From Gemmatimonadota bacterium (GTDB lineage: Bacteria > Gemmatimonadota > Gemmatimonadetes > Gemmatimonadales > Gemmatimonadaceae): a stretch of DNA of 64,000 nt. The translations under genes were made by a program, and so were the position numbers. The stretch is taken from assembly GCA_003134685.1 (NCBI GenBank), contig PLCA01000002.1:273966-337965 (forward strand), in the 5' to 3' direction. Under the pieces are notes generated by a model. The model did not search any database and was not told where the DNA came from. It worked only from the letters and a program-made list of their open reading frames with translations. Below are positions 42,572 to 51,745 of the stretch, piece by piece (the stretch's first letter is position 1; every line of letters begins with the position of its first letter).

Positions 42572-42958
42572 ATGAGCAGTCGGACCGGCATGGAAGCGGA
42601 AGCGATCACACGTCTCACAGACGGCTTGCAACCACCGGCGATTCGGGCAATTCTCGTGCAATGCCTGGTCGGAGAGCTCGCTCCGTCGGCTGCAATTGCC
42701 CGGATGCTCGCGGTAGAAGGTGCGTCCACCGTGCGCGCGGCAATCGACGATGTCACGCATCGCGCGGCTACCATCTCGCGAGCCAGTGACATGCTCGTTC
42801 ACGACAGGGTTGACGAGCTGACGCAGATCTTCGTCGAGAAAATCTCCGAGCTTGCCGACGTTGGGGATGACACGAACAGCCGGAGTGGGTACGGGTTGGG
42901 GCCGGCATCTCGCCCTTCAAAATCCGGGGATCGCGACGAACCCCGAGTGTCCGAATAG
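42572..42958 (+). CDS. hypothetical protein, 128 aa
   Basis: I do not recognise a family. From the ATG at 42572 the protein has 128 residues (a later ATG at 42590 is possible). Residues about 8-90 are predicted helical and contain a regular Ala/Ile/Val pattern (LQPPAIRAILVQCLVGELAP, AAIARMLAVEGASTVRAAID, ATISRASDMLVHDRVDELTQ). The last 35 residues are polar and probably disordered. The open frame continues upstream to 42257, but that part is the antisense of the basic protein at 42217-42456. No signal or membrane segment is seen. Confidence 0.5.
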   Translation: MSSRTGMEAEAITRLTDGLQPPAIRAILVQCLVGELAPSAAIARMLAVEGASTVRAAIDDVTHRAATISRASDMLVHDRVDELTQIFVEKISELADVGDDTNSRSGYGLGPASRPSKSGDRDEPRVSE

Positions 42959-43030
42959 GCTCCAGCGTCGGACAACAGGCGCCGGCACGCCTGAGTAGCC
43001 AGGTGCAGGCCTGATTCGCTCTATCAAAAC

Positions 43031-43285
43031 TCAGGGCGAAGTGGTGTCCTTTTCATCGCGGCGGTCGGCGTGCCTGCGATCATTACCTCTTCGATCTTTG
43101 CGCGACCGCGCCCGAAGCCAACGCCAGGTGAGGTAGAACGCGACGGCCAGTATGATCCAGTAAAAGGGCATCAGCAGCTCATGCAGCGCGGGAGCGCTGT
43201 ACTCGAGCCAATAGATCAGGGCAATTGACCCCAACGACATGCCCCAGACGACGAGCAACTGCCGCGGCCTGCGACCGTAGATCAT
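43031..43285 (-). CDS. small membrane protein, 84 aa
   Basis: An 84-residue protein with two hydrophobic spans (about residues 8-27 LLVVWGMSLGSIALIYWLEY, and about residues 36-55 LLMPFYWIILAVAFYLTWRW), followed by a highly charged tail (RARSRKDRRGNDRRHADRRD). The topology would leave both ends in the cytoplasm. The family is unknown to me. Its start overlaps the stop of the GNAT gene by four bases, so the two are co-translated. Confidence 0.7.
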   Translation of the reverse strand: MIYGRRPRQLLVVWGMSLGSIALIYWLEYSAPALHELLMPFYWIILAVAFYLTWRWLRARSRKDRRGNDRRHADRRDEKDTTSP

Positions 43286-43785
43286 TTCTCCGCGCCGGCT
43301 ACATGGGCGAGCGCGTCACCGGTAAGCCGGAATGTCGTCCAGTTGTCCATGGGTTTCGCGCCGATCCGCTTGTAAAATGAGATCGCCAACTCGTTCCAGT
43401 TGAGCACTGACCAGTCCATACGGCCGCAATCGCGCTCGAGTGCGATGCGCGCGAGCTCTCGCAACAGGGCAAAGCCAATGCCGTGCTTCCGCGCGGCGGG
43501 TCGTACGAAAAGATCCTCCAGAAAGATTCCGCGCTTGCCGAGCCAGGTCGAATAGTTGTGGAAAAAAAGGGCAAAGCCAGCGGGCTCGTCGCCCAGGTAG
43601 GCAATGAGGACTTCGGCCGCCGGTTTCTTTCCGAACAGAGTTCCGGCCAGATCCTTCTCTGTAACTGGCGCCTCTCCCGGAAGCGCGCGTTCGTACTCGG
43701 CGAGCTCCAGGATGAGCTCGCGAATGAGCGTGATGTCTTTCTTTGTTGCCGGTACAATCCGAGGCTTTACCAGAGTGGTACGCAT
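43282..43785 (-). CDS. GNAT-family N-acetyltransferase (diamine acetyltransferase-like)
   Basis: A 167-residue acetyl-CoA-dependent transferase. The GNAT fold is clear: IRELILELAEYERAL in the first helices, YLGDEPAGFALFFHNYSTWL, the strand and loop IFLEDLFVRPAARKHGIGFA (acetyl-CoA pyrophosphate loop RKHGIG), and LNWNELAISFYKRIGAKPMD. The combination STW...GIFLEDLFV and NWNEPAI.FY is typical of the spermidine/spermine and thialysine acetyltransferase group, so a polyamine or related diamine is the probable substrate (inference). It overlaps the small membrane protein gene by four bases. Confidence 0.9.
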   Translation of the reverse strand: MRTTLVKPRIVPATKKDITLIRELILELAEYERALPGEAPVTEKDLAGTLFGKKPAAEVLIAYLGDEPAGFALFFHNYSTWLGKRGIFLEDLFVRPAARKHGIGFALLRELARIALERDCGRMDWSVLNWNELAISFYKRIGAKPMDNWTTFRLTGDALAHVAGAEK

Positions 43786-43835
43786 TGGCGGAGTATCAGA
43801 CTGGCAGAATCGGGTGTCAATGCCATCTTATCCTG

Positions 43836-46298
43836 ATGAACTCATTCATCCGTCTATTCGCGCTCACGCTCATCGTGAGCGCGTGCGGCTCACCATCCCC
43901 ACAAGTTGAAGCGGCCATTTCGGCACAGGACCCGTCGGGAGCACGGCGCCTTCCGACCGGGGCTCGACTCGATCCCGCTGGAGTCTCGTACGATTTGGGC
44001 TCGATGCCACTGGCGATGACGCTCTCGCCTGAAAAAAATCGCGTGATCGTGCTGCTCAACGGCTGGCGAGAGCAGGGCATCCAGGTTGTCGACAGAGCGT
44101 CCGGACGGGTGCTCCAAAAAATCCCCCTTCCCGCCGTGTTTCTCGGCATCGCGTTCAGCCCGGACGGAAAATCGTTGTATGTGTCGGGAGGGGACGAGGA
44201 TGTCGTCTATCGGTTTGACTGGCAGGGAGGCCAGGCGACACTCGCGGACTCCATCGCGCTCGCGGTGAAGCAGAAGGGGAAGAGCGGGACGCGCTATCCC
44301 GCGGGAGTCGCGATCTCGCGCGATGGGCGGACGCTTTATGTCGCCGAGAACCTCGGCGATTCACTGGCGGTGGTGGACCTCGTAGCACGGCGCGTCGTGC
44401 AGAGGCTGGCGACGGAGCGGTATCCGTATGGAGTCGTCGCAGGGCCCGATGGAACCGTATATGTCTCCGCGTGGGGCGGGTTTACGGTGTCGGCTTTTCC
44501 GACGCGGGCGAATGGAACACTGGAAGCGGGAACGCGGATCCGCGTGGCAAGACATCCGTCGGCACTGCTCCTCAGCACCGACGGATCACGGCTTTTTACC
44601 GCGTCGGGAAGCACGGACAGAGTGAGCGTAATTGACACTCGCAGTCAGCGTGTCGTCGCCACGCTCAACGATGCTTCGCCGGCGGCGACCGGCGAGGGCA
44701 GCACACCCAACGCTCTGGCTCTTTCTCCGGACGGCGAGCGACTGTTCGTAGCCGAGGCCGACAACAATGCCGTCGCCCTATTCGATCTATCGGCATCGAC
44801 ATCCGGAGTTTCAGGAGCAACCGGTAGCGACGGGCTGGCGGGAAGAATTCCAGTGGGCTGGTATCCATCGGCGGTGGCGGCGGACGTCGGCGATCTCATT
44901 GTCGTCAACGGCAAAGGGCGCGGCACCGCGCCCAATGTTGGACACTGGCAGGCGGGTCAGTCGAGGCCTGCCCACAGTCCGGACTATACGCTCGGACAAA
45001 TCAACGGGACGCTGACGATCCTTCCAATGGTCAGGGTAAACGGGGCAGAGCTCGGCGGCTTCTCCAATCGCGTTGCTTCAGCGAACGGATGGAATTCCGC
45101 GCAGCAGGCGAAAAAGTATCCACCGTTCGAGCACGTGATCTACATCATCAAGGAGAACCGGACCTACGATCAGGTCTTCGGCGATCTCAGGCAGGCTGAC
45201 GGGGATTCATCGCTCGTTTTCTTTCCGCGCAGCGTATCGCCAAACCATCACGCTCTCGCCGAGCGGTTCGGGATCTTCGACCGGTTCTTCGTCAACGCTG
45301 AAGTGAGTCCCGATGGGCACAACTGGTCGACGGCGGCCTTTGTGACTGATTACGCCGAGAAGACGATACCCAGCAATTACTCGGGTAGGGGACGGAGCTA
45401 CGACTATCAGGGACTCAATCGTGGCAAGATCCCGGATGACGACGTTTCGGAGCCAGCGAGCGGATACCTGTGGAATCTCGCCGATCGGGCGGGAATTACT
45501 TACAGGGACTACGGCGAATTCGTCGACGAAGCGGACGACGCTCCTGGAGCGAACGTGCGCGTGTCCACCACGGCAACCAAAGCCGCTTTGATCGGCCACA
45601 CAAATACTGCGTATTCGGGATGGAATCTGGACATTCCCGATCAGGCACGCGCCGACGTTTGGATCACGGAGTTTCAGGAGTTCGTGCGAGCGGGAAAGAT
45701 GCCGGCGCTCGAGATACTCACCCTTCCTAACGACCATACGTCTGGCGCTCAGGCCGGCAAGCCAACGCCGCGCGCCTACATGGCGGACAACGACCTCGCG
45801 CTGGGAAGAATTGTCGAGGCTCTGTCGAGGAGCCCGTTCTGGAAGAATACCGTGGTGTTCGTGCTCGAGGACGATGCGCAGGACGGCCCGGATCACGTCG
45901 ACTCGCATCGATCTCCGGTGCTCGTGATTTCAGCGTACAACAGGGGGAAGGTGTTCCATCGATTCGCCAACACCACGGACGTACTCGCGACGATCGAGGA
46001 CATTCTCGGGCTTGGCCGGATGTCGCAGTTCGATCACTATGGTCGGCCATTCCGTGAGATCTGGGAGAGCACGCCGGATCTCACTCCTTATGTTGCGCTC
46101 AAGTCAGTGGTGCCGCTCGACGAGAAGAACCCACCGCGCGGGGCGTTGGCCGAGGCTTCAAAGAAGCTGGCGCTGGAAAAGGAAGACCTGTCGAACGACG
46201 ATCTATTCAATCGCATTCTGTGGGGCGCAATAAAGGGCGACAAGCCTTATCCGGGTCCGACGCGAATGTCGGCACTTGAGGCAAAGCTGTCACGATGA
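43836..46298 (+). CDS. lipoprotein: YncE-like beta-propeller fused to phosphoesterase domain
   Basis: About 820 residues from the ATG at 43836. A lipoprotein signal (MNSFIRLFALTLIVSACG, lipobox VSAC) is followed by a seven-bladed YncE-type propeller (about residues 40-390, with repeats such as GIAFSPDGKSLYVSGG and GVAISRDGRTLYVAEN). Next is a phosphoesterase domain of the phospholipase C / acid phosphatase type (about residues 425-800): IYIIKENRTYDQVFGDL, SPNHHALAERFGIFDRFFVN, SPDGHNWSTAAFVTDY, LPNDHTSG, VFVLEDDAQDGPDHVDSHRS. It probably hydrolyses a phosphoester outside the cytoplasm. A DUF4112 gene overlaps its stop by four bases. Confidence 0.9.
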   Translation: MNSFIRLFALTLIVSACGSPSPQVEAAISAQDPSGARRLPTGARLDPAGVSYDLGSMPLAMTLSPEKNRVIVLLNGWREQGIQVVDRASGRVLQKIPLPAVFLGIAFSPDGKSLYVSGGDEDVVYRFDWQGGQATLADSIALAVKQKGKSGTRYPAGVAISRDGRTLYVAENLGDSLAVVDLVARRVVQRLATERYPYGVVAGPDGTVYVSAWGGFTVSAFPTRANGTLEAGTRIRVARHPSALLLSTDGSRLFTASGSTDRVSVIDTRSQRVVATLNDASPAATGEGSTPNALALSPDGERLFVAEADNNAVALFDLSASTSGVSGATGSDGLAGRIPVGWYPSAVAADVGDLIVVNGKGRGTAPNVGHWQAGQSRPAHSPDYTLGQINGTLTILPMVRVNGAELGGFSNRVASANGWNSAQQAKKYPPFEHVIYIIKENRTYDQVFGDLRQADGDSSLVFFPRSVSPNHHALAERFGIFDRFFVNAEVSPDGHNWSTAAFVTDYAEKTIPSNYSGRGRSYDYQGLNRGKIPDDDVSEPASGYLWNLADRAGITYRDYGEFVDEADDAPGANVRVSTTATKAALIGHTNTAYSGWNLDIPDQARADVWITEFQEFVRAGKMPALEILTLPNDHTSGAQAGKPTPRAYMADNDLALGRIVEALSRSPFWKNTVVFVLEDDAQDGPDHVDSHRSPVLVISAYNRGKVFHRFANTTDVLATIEDILGLGRMSQFDHYGRPFREIWESTPDLTPYVALKSVVPLDEKNPPRGALAEASKKLALEKEDLSNDDLFNRILWGAIKGDKPYPGPTRMSALEAKLSR

Positions 46299-46822
46299 GC
46301 AGAACGAACCCACGGCTCGTCGTTCCAGCGAGGCAGGGCATTCTCGCTGATGACCCTGCGAGCCGGACCAGACGCGTACAGGTATTGGCAAAGCTGCTCG
46401 ACGATTCCATTTCGATTCCAGGCACTCCCTGGAAGATCGGTTTTGATCCAATCATCGGACTGATTCCAGGAATCGGCGATCTGATTGGCGCGGTGCTGTC
46501 AGGCTACATCGTTCTGGAAGCGGTGCGGGCCGAGGTGCCAGCGTTCACACTGGCAAGGATGCTGGCAAACGTCGGGATCGACACATTACTTGGCGCCGTT
46601 CCAGCCGTTGGCGATGTGTTCGATGCGGCATGGAAGTCGAACACGATGAACGTAGCGCTGCTTGAGCGTCATCTGGCGGCGACCGGAGGTGCTCCGCCCA
46701 AGCGACGCAATGTGCTCGGGCTCATGGCGATCGCGGTCATCGTCCTCGTTCTTATTCTCGGCGCTGGATTAGCGCTCGGCATCTTCGCGGCCCGATTGCT
46801 CTGGGGGCTCTGGACCGGATAA
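46295..46822 (+). CDS. DUF4112-type membrane protein
   Basis: A 175-residue protein. The central region RRVQVLAKLLDDSISIPGTP, WKIGFDPIIGLIPGIGDLIG, RMLANVGIDTLLGAVPAVGD and VFDAAWKSNTMNVALLERHL is the DUF4112 pattern, a membrane-associated family of unknown role with two GDxI/GDVF motifs. A clear membrane helix lies near residues 145-170 (LMAIAVIVLVLILGAGLALG). The start overlaps the phosphoesterase stop (ATGA), so the two genes are coupled. tRNA-Cys follows 12 bases after the stop. Confidence 0.85.
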   Translation: MSRTNPRLVVPARQGILADDPASRTRRVQVLAKLLDDSISIPGTPWKIGFDPIIGLIPGIGDLIGAVLSGYIVLEAVRAEVPAFTLARMLANVGIDTLLGAVPAVGDVFDAAWKSNTMNVALLERHLAATGGAPPKRRNVLGLMAIAVIVLVLILGAGLALGIFAARLLWGLWTG

Positions 46823-46833
46823 CTTTGTCGCAC

Positions 46834-46905
46834 GGCGCCGTGGCCAAGTGGTAAGGCGGCAGACTGCAAATCTGCTATTCGTCAGTTCGATTCTGACCGG
46901 CGCCT
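46834..46905 (+). tRNA. tRNA-Cys (anticodon GCA)
   Basis: A full cloverleaf can be drawn. The acceptor stem is GGCGCCG / CGGCGCC, the D arm includes GCCAAGTGGTAAGGC, the anticodon stem-loop GCAGA-CTGCAAA-TCTGC carries GCA, and the T arm is GTCAG-TTCGATT-CTGAC. The discriminator base is T (U73), the cysteine identity base. CCA is not encoded. It is the only tRNA I find in the window. Confidence 0.97.
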
Positions 46906-47287
46906 CTTTGTACGACAACGACTTAGCGCATTCGTGGAACTCTGGCTGTCTGTGGCTGGACACGAAAGTGGACACAACGGGAGAGGAACTGCATCGTCAC
47001 AGGGCTCTCTCTGCCGGTGACGGTACAATGAGGGAGTGGTTAGTGAGTGACGATACCGGTCGGACACGGCTGACCCGCGCCTGACGCGCGGCAAGACTAT
47101 CACACCTGAATGGGGTGAAGCCAGCCCCCACCAGAACGGCAGCGCGCGGTTATTCGCGTGAACGGTAGCATCGACTGGGAATCGCGCCCAGCTGACAGAC
47201 CTGAGTTGCGGCGTTGCTGCGCAAACTTCAGGGACCAATATCAGGGAGTAACGGAGGCTCCTCCTCACTTTTCGGATGGAGAATCCC
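46906..47287. other. non-coding stretch downstream of tRNA-Cys
   Basis: About 380 bases without a convincing gene. Frames here are short or run through the tRNA. The segment just behind the tRNA contains a near-repeat GGACACGAAAGTGGACAC (46955-46972) of the type GGACAC-N6-GGACAC. Composition is less GC-rich than neighbouring genes. It may be the scar of an element inserted at the tRNA 3' end, but no integrase or duplicate of the tRNA end is visible. Confidence 0.35.
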
Positions 47288-47959
47288 TCAGCGCGCCGCA
47301 TTTGCGCTGTTTGTTTTAGCGTGAACGTGCGACCACTCCACAAGCTCATCGACTACCTCTAGCCTTCGAAGCCAAAGGTCGCACAAGACTGAAACAAGCG
47401 CGATGTAGCACATAACGCCTATGTCGGCCAAGTCAAAGTGGCCGTGCGTTTTATGGTCGTCAAGCATGTCGTAGAGGAAGAACCATTCTAGGAATAGCAA
47501 GGCGATGATTGGAATCACCCAGAAGTGGCCTCGCGTCCATCGCCTCAGACGCCCTAGCCTCTCCCGCTCCCGGCGTGCTATGAGTCCTCTGTACGTGAAT
47601 TCACCGCAATCCCACCGTACGTGCGTAGCGGCTTGACCGATCTCTGGCATAGTGAATCGCCCATTGGATTCCCTCCAGAACGCCGTGAGAGCGGCCCTGC
47701 AACCGGCCTCCGCACGCGCTCCGAACGTGGTCTCGAATACAAGAGCATGACGCGCCTCCGAGACTAATTGCTTCAGCTCGGGATCGGTTTCGATGGCCTG
47801 GGAAAAGTTGGTTGAGGAAAGCACTTCAAGTTCTCGCGGGGATCGCTTTTTTCGGATGCCCGGAAACCCTTTTCCGGAGCGGTTCAGCCAAGCAAGTAAC
47901 AAGGCGGGTATGCCCAGTTCTTGGATCCAGGGGAGCATAGCGTCTGGGGAGGGTAGCAT
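47288..47959 (-). CDS. hypothetical membrane protein, accessory-type
   Basis: A 223-residue protein of no family I can name. The N-terminal third contains a hydrophobic stretch (IQELGIPALLLAWLNRSG). The middle is soluble and charged (LVFETTFGARAEAGCRAALT). Two or three membrane helices follow (about residues 146-165 FWVIPIIALLFLEWFFLYDM, and about residues 178-195 DIGVMCYIALVSVLCDLWLR). Base composition is visibly less GC-rich than surrounding housekeeping genes, and the gene lies in the segment next to tRNA-Cys, so recent acquisition is plausible. An alternative start is the ATG at 47938. Confidence 0.55.
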   Translation of the reverse strand: MLPSPDAMLPWIQELGIPALLLAWLNRSGKGFPGIRKKRSPRELEVLSSTNFSQAIETDPELKQLVSEARHALVFETTFGARAEAGCRAALTAFWRESNGRFTMPEIGQAATHVRWDCGEFTYRGLIARRERERLGRLRRWTRGHFWVIPIIALLFLEWFFLYDMLDDHKTHGHFDLADIGVMCYIALVSVLCDLWLRRLEVVDELVEWSHVHAKTNSANAAR

Positions 47960-48108
47960 CGCAGGACACCGTGGTTGAGGCCTAACGCGTTATTAACGCC
48001 GCAAAAGACGTTACTCCTATCGGGGCGAGGCCGTAAGCTACTTGGGGCAACGGAAAGCTGAGTGCCTCGTGTTGGCGGTCGAAATCAGCGATTGATTTTC
48101 GACAGAAT

Positions 48109-48801
48109 TCAAGAAGTGGGTGGCTCTCGCCGCGTTGGAGCGTCGTTCGGCCGTAGCACCCGCACGTGCCACGTGAGGTCCAGCTCGTTCGTCACGGCGG
48201 TGGAATGCACGATCTCCGCAACGTTCTCCAGCGCAGTCCAGATCGATCCCTGCCAGCGGTTCTGGCACATCGACACGATCATCACACCGTCGGGTGTCAA
48301 CGCGCTCATGTAACGGCGCAACACTTCCTCTGGCCTCGGCGCGTAGTAGATCGACTCGCTGAAGATGATCACGTCGTAGCGATCCGGCGGAATGAACTCC
48401 TCGAAGTCGACACGCTCGAATCGCGCACCACCGCTCGCGAGCGAATGTCCTCGCTCAATGGCCTCGGCGGAAAAATCCACGCCCAGGTAACTCTTGAACG
48501 GATACGGCTCTAGCAGTTGAAGGAGCCGCCCATGTCCACAACCCACATCGAGTATCGCCGGGTTCGCGCAAAAGTGCTGCACATAGCCCACGATCACCAT
48601 GTAGTGCGCGATCTCGGAGGCGGAGTCGAGGTAGTTCCAGACACCGCAGCGATACTGTTCTTCCCACAGCTCACGCGGCCTGGGAGTACCGCGGCCGAGG
48701 AGGCCCCCAATTGCGAACTTCGTCTCGTGCACCCTCTGCGCGACCGCTTCCAGAATGCTACTGCCGAACGACCGACGCTCAGGTTCCGCGGTATTCGCCA
48801 T
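48109..48801 (-). CDS. class I SAM-dependent methyltransferase
   Basis: A 230-residue Rossmann-fold methyltransferase. Motif I is AILDVGCGHGRLLQLLEP, motif II lies around YLGVDFSAEAIERG, the acidic loop region is RFERVDFEEFIPP, and the post-I strand and motif are DVIIFSESIYYAPRPEEVLR, followed by LTPDGVMIVSM. The N-terminal 60 residues add a helical cap (VHETKFAIGGLLGRG, ELWEEQYRCGVWNYLDSASE) like that of methyltransferases found in polysaccharide clusters. The methyl acceptor cannot be predicted. It ends just right of the accessory segment and lies seven bases after the kinase gene on the same strand, so they may share a transcript. Confidence 0.87.
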   Translation of the reverse strand: MANTAEPERRSFGSSILEAVAQRVHETKFAIGGLLGRGTPRPRELWEEQYRCGVWNYLDSASEIAHYMVIVGYVQHFCANPAILDVGCGHGRLLQLLEPYPFKSYLGVDFSAEAIERGHSLASGGARFERVDFEEFIPPDRYDVIIFSESIYYAPRPEEVLRRYMSALTPDGVMIVSMCQNRWQGSIWTALENVAEIVHSTAVTNELDLTWHVRVLRPNDAPTRREPPTS

Positions 48802-48808
48802 TGAGTCG

Positions 48809-51538
48809 CTACTTGCTTGCGGCGATGCGCGCGCGAAGCTGCGCGATCCAGTTCGCAGTCACGACGAGCTGTACACGACTGTCGCCTTCGGCGAACATCA
48901 CGGCGTGTGAGCCGTCGGGACTGATATCGTAGACACCGCCTTCCCCCAGTGCTGCAACTCGCTGCGGTTGCTGGACAGTGATGCCACTCGGAGTCGCCTT
49001 GGTACGAGCGAGGAACAGGGAGCCGCGCCCGAGCGCTGACTCGACCTGCCGGTAGTAGACTCGGCTCCCATCGCGTGACCATCGCGGAGTGTCACCGCCT
49101 GCCGGCGATACCTGTACCTGTGAGCCGGCGCTCCGGAATGGACGGACATAGACCTTGGGTTTCTCAGCTTCGTTCGCTACGTACGCGAGCCATCGTCCAT
49201 CCGGCGATACCCGGCCGTCACATCCAAACCCGAAAGGTCCGGCAATCCGCTGCGGCTTTCTTTCGCCAGCAAGAGGCAGATAGAAAAGATCAGAGTTTCC
49301 CAGAAGATCGGTGACCTTGCAGAAAACGATGCCCTGGCCGTCGGGCGTGACGTTGGGGTTGCGCACAACCTGCCCGTCGGGCAACTCGAGAATCTTTTCG
49401 GCTGGTTGGCTTCCGTCCGCGACCTGTCCCCAGATCGTCGGTTTCTTCTCGTACCAAGTTGTGAACACGACACGCCGCCCGTCCGGAGTCCATTCGGGGG
49501 CGACGAAGTTACCAAGCGATGTGAGCGGCGTGAACGTTCGAGTGACTACATCGAGTATCCAGATGTCGGAGCTCGTCGTATCGCCCCGCAATGTGATGAC
49601 GGTTACTGCGACGCGGCGGCCGTCGGGCGAGAAGCGCGGGCCGCCGCTCCACGGCGAAAGATGGTCCCGGTCTTCTGATGTGAGCGACGCGGTTTGATTC
49701 CCGGCCAAATCGACGGAGACGAGATGCTGCGTCGGCCGGCCTCGCGTGTAGACCAGAGTCCCGTTCGATGATAGACCGGCGAGCGTGTGAGGGCTGTCGC
49801 CGAGCAGTCCACGATTGTCGGCGCCGACGCCCTCCATCACGCGTATCGGGTCGCCGGTAATCCGTCGGCTGCCAGCGTCGAACGGAACCGCCATAATCGC
49901 GCCGCTGGCGCTGACGTAGACAATTCTCCCGTCGACAATTCCAATCGGCTGAACCGCGAGCAGCGGCGTCGTGACGAACTCTCCGCTCGAGAGCGACCCG
50001 ATCGCGAGAAAGTCGTCTTCGGTGAACGCCGGTCCCCAGTCCTCGAAGAGCAGCGTCTCGCCATCCGGTCCAACCAACGGCATGCCGTGCGATCCGAGTC
50101 GGGTCGCTGGTCTTGTGAGAGGACGCACGGCACCGCTCGACGTCGCCAGAAGGCCGAGGCCGTTGCGCGCGACGGACGCGCCTCCCACGACCAACGCTTG
50201 CGGGTTCGCCCAGGTCAGCGAGCCGAAGTACTTCAAGCCGTCCGCAATCGTAATCATCGAGCTTCCATCGAGCTGTGCCTTTCGTAAAGCGCCACCTGTC
50301 GTCGCAAAGGTTAGCCAAGTTCCATCAGGTGAGAACGCCACATCCATCGCGCCGTTCGTTCCGGGGACGAGTCGCGTCTCGAGGTCTTCTACACGCCGCA
50401 CGTGGACATGCGAGGTGGAATCAGACTGAGCGACAAACGCGACGGTCCTTCCGTCGGGCGAGATTGCCACGCTTCCGACTCGCTCGCGCACGCCGTGTGA
50501 CATGGGCAGGTCGACGAAGAAGCTCGCCACCGAAGTGCCGCTGCCCTTTTCCGTCGACTTTCGCCAGGGCGCCAGAGCTGCGACGACGGCGAGCACGCCA
50601 GCAACAACGCCCGCCACAATGATTATGAGCTTCCGTCGCCTCGTTGCTGGCGTAGTCCCAATGCGGGAAACGGCTTCCGGAGCGGAAGTCTCGTAAGTGA
50701 TCGCGACCCCTTTTCCCTGCAGCGCCGCGCCGAATTCGCGCGCCGTGTGAAATCTGTCTGCGGGAAGCTTGGCGAGCGCGCGCGACACCGCTGCTTCCAC
50801 GTGAGGGGGAATAGTGTCCCGCAACAACCGCATGCTCCGCGGGCGATCCATGACGACTTTCGCAATCGTGGCCTGCGTGGTCCTGCCGGTGTGCGGAGGC
50901 TCGCCGGTCAGCATCTCGTAGGTGATGACGCCGAGCGAATAGATGTCGCTGCGCCCGTCCACCGTGCGGTCGCCCGTCGCCTGCTCGGGAGACATGTACT
51001 GCGGGGTGCCGAGGGAAATGCCGGTTTGCGTGATGCGTTGGTCGGATGCCTTGCTCATCGCGAGCGCGATGCCGAAATCGGCAACGAGCGGCTGCTCCTC
51101 GTGCAGGAGAATATTTTCGGGCTTGAGATCGCGGTGGATCACACCGTGCCGGTGAGCGTAGTCGAGCGCGGACGCGATCGCCACTGCGATCTGCACGGCT
51201 TCGTCCACCGGAAGCTGCTTCTCCCGAGTAAGCTTGGCGCGCAACGACTCGCCCTCGACGTAGGGCATGACGTAGTAGAGCAGACCGTCCGCTTCACCAC
51301 TGTCGAACAAGGGGAGAAGGTTCGGATGGTGAAGGTTCGCGGTCACCTCGATCTCCGCGAGGAACCGCTCGGCGCCTATGACAGCGCCGAGCTCGGGATC
51401 GAGAAGCTTCAGCGCGACTTTTCGGTTGTGCTTGATGTCGCGCGCCAGATAGACCGTCGCCATTCCTCCGGTGCCGATCTCACGCTCGATCAAATACCGA
51501 TCGGCCAAACCTTCACGAAGGTTGTCGACGCCCTTCAC
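48809..51538 (-). CDS. serine/threonine protein kinase with TolB-like propeller
   Basis: A 909-residue membrane protein. The Hanks-type kinase covers about residues 14-280: glycine loop IGTGGMATVYLA, VALKLL with Lys44, catalytic HRDLKPEN (Asp137), DFG at 154-156, and the activation loop GTPQYMSPEQ. One membrane helix covers about residues 303-324. The exported C-terminal half is a PD40/WD40-like propeller (VGSVAISPDGRTVAFVAQSD; DVAFSPDGTWLTFATTGG; FSPDGRRVAVTVITLRGDTT; VSPDGRWLAYVANEAEKPKV). The propeller probably binds an extracytoplasmic ligand and tunes the kinase. This fusion is abundant in Gemmatimonadota and Acidobacteria. The start is GTG at 51538. Confidence 0.95.
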   Translation of the reverse strand: MKGVDNLREGLADRYLIEREIGTGGMATVYLARDIKHNRKVALKLLDPELGAVIGAERFLAEIEVTANLHHPNLLPLFDSGEADGLLYYVMPYVEGESLRAKLTREKQLPVDEAVQIAVAIASALDYAHRHGVIHRDLKPENILLHEEQPLVADFGIALAMSKASDQRITQTGISLGTPQYMSPEQATGDRTVDGRSDIYSLGVITYEMLTGEPPHTGRTTQATIAKVVMDRPRSMRLLRDTIPPHVEAAVSRALAKLPADRFHTAREFGAALQGKGVAITYETSAPEAVSRIGTTPATRRRKLIIIVAGVVAGVLAVVAALAPWRKSTEKGSGTSVASFFVDLPMSHGVRERVGSVAISPDGRTVAFVAQSDSTSHVHVRRVEDLETRLVPGTNGAMDVAFSPDGTWLTFATTGGALRKAQLDGSSMITIADGLKYFGSLTWANPQALVVGGASVARNGLGLLATSSGAVRPLTRPATRLGSHGMPLVGPDGETLLFEDWGPAFTEDDFLAIGSLSSGEFVTTPLLAVQPIGIVDGRIVYVSASGAIMAVPFDAGSRRITGDPIRVMEGVGADNRGLLGDSPHTLAGLSSNGTLVYTRGRPTQHLVSVDLAGNQTASLTSEDRDHLSPWSGGPRFSPDGRRVAVTVITLRGDTTSSDIWILDVVTRTFTPLTSLGNFVAPEWTPDGRRVVFTTWYEKKPTIWGQVADGSQPAEKILELPDGQVVRNPNVTPDGQGIVFCKVTDLLGNSDLFYLPLAGERKPQRIAGPFGFGCDGRVSPDGRWLAYVANEAEKPKVYVRPFRSAGSQVQVSPAGGDTPRWSRDGSRVYYRQVESALGRGSLFLARTKATPSGITVQQPQRVAALGEGGVYDISPDGSHAVMFAEGDSRVQLVVTANWIAQLRARIAASK

Positions 51539-51667
51539 GTTCCGCCCGATTAGGAAGAAGCTCTAATGTAAGGAAGAACTGAGCGGGCGGCCAATCATAT
51601 GTTTGGTGAGGCCGGTACAGTTTCCACACAAGCGTCAACGTCTTTTTGGACGCAGTGAGGTTTCGTC

Positions 51668-51705
51668 AAGAAAAAGAGGAGCCCGGCAAAGTCGCCAGGC
51701 TCCTC
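51668..51705 (-). terminator. orphan intrinsic terminator on the minus strand
   Basis: On the minus strand the 12-pair stem GAGGAGCCTGGC / GCCGGGCTCCTC (one T-G pair, six-base loop GACTTT) is followed by TTTTTCTTG. It is a strong terminator for leftward transcripts. The nearest leftward gene ends 400 bases upstream, at 52107, so either a long 3' tail or an unannotated short RNA ends here. Confidence 0.8.
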
Positions 51706-51745
51706 CGTGTTGACCTGGACCACAATCGGTTTATCGACTCCGCTA

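Noticed and set aside
46882-47349. 155-codon minus-strand open frame crossing the tRNA
   Set aside because: It runs through tRNA-Cys and overlaps the hypothetical membrane protein; composition is not protein-like.
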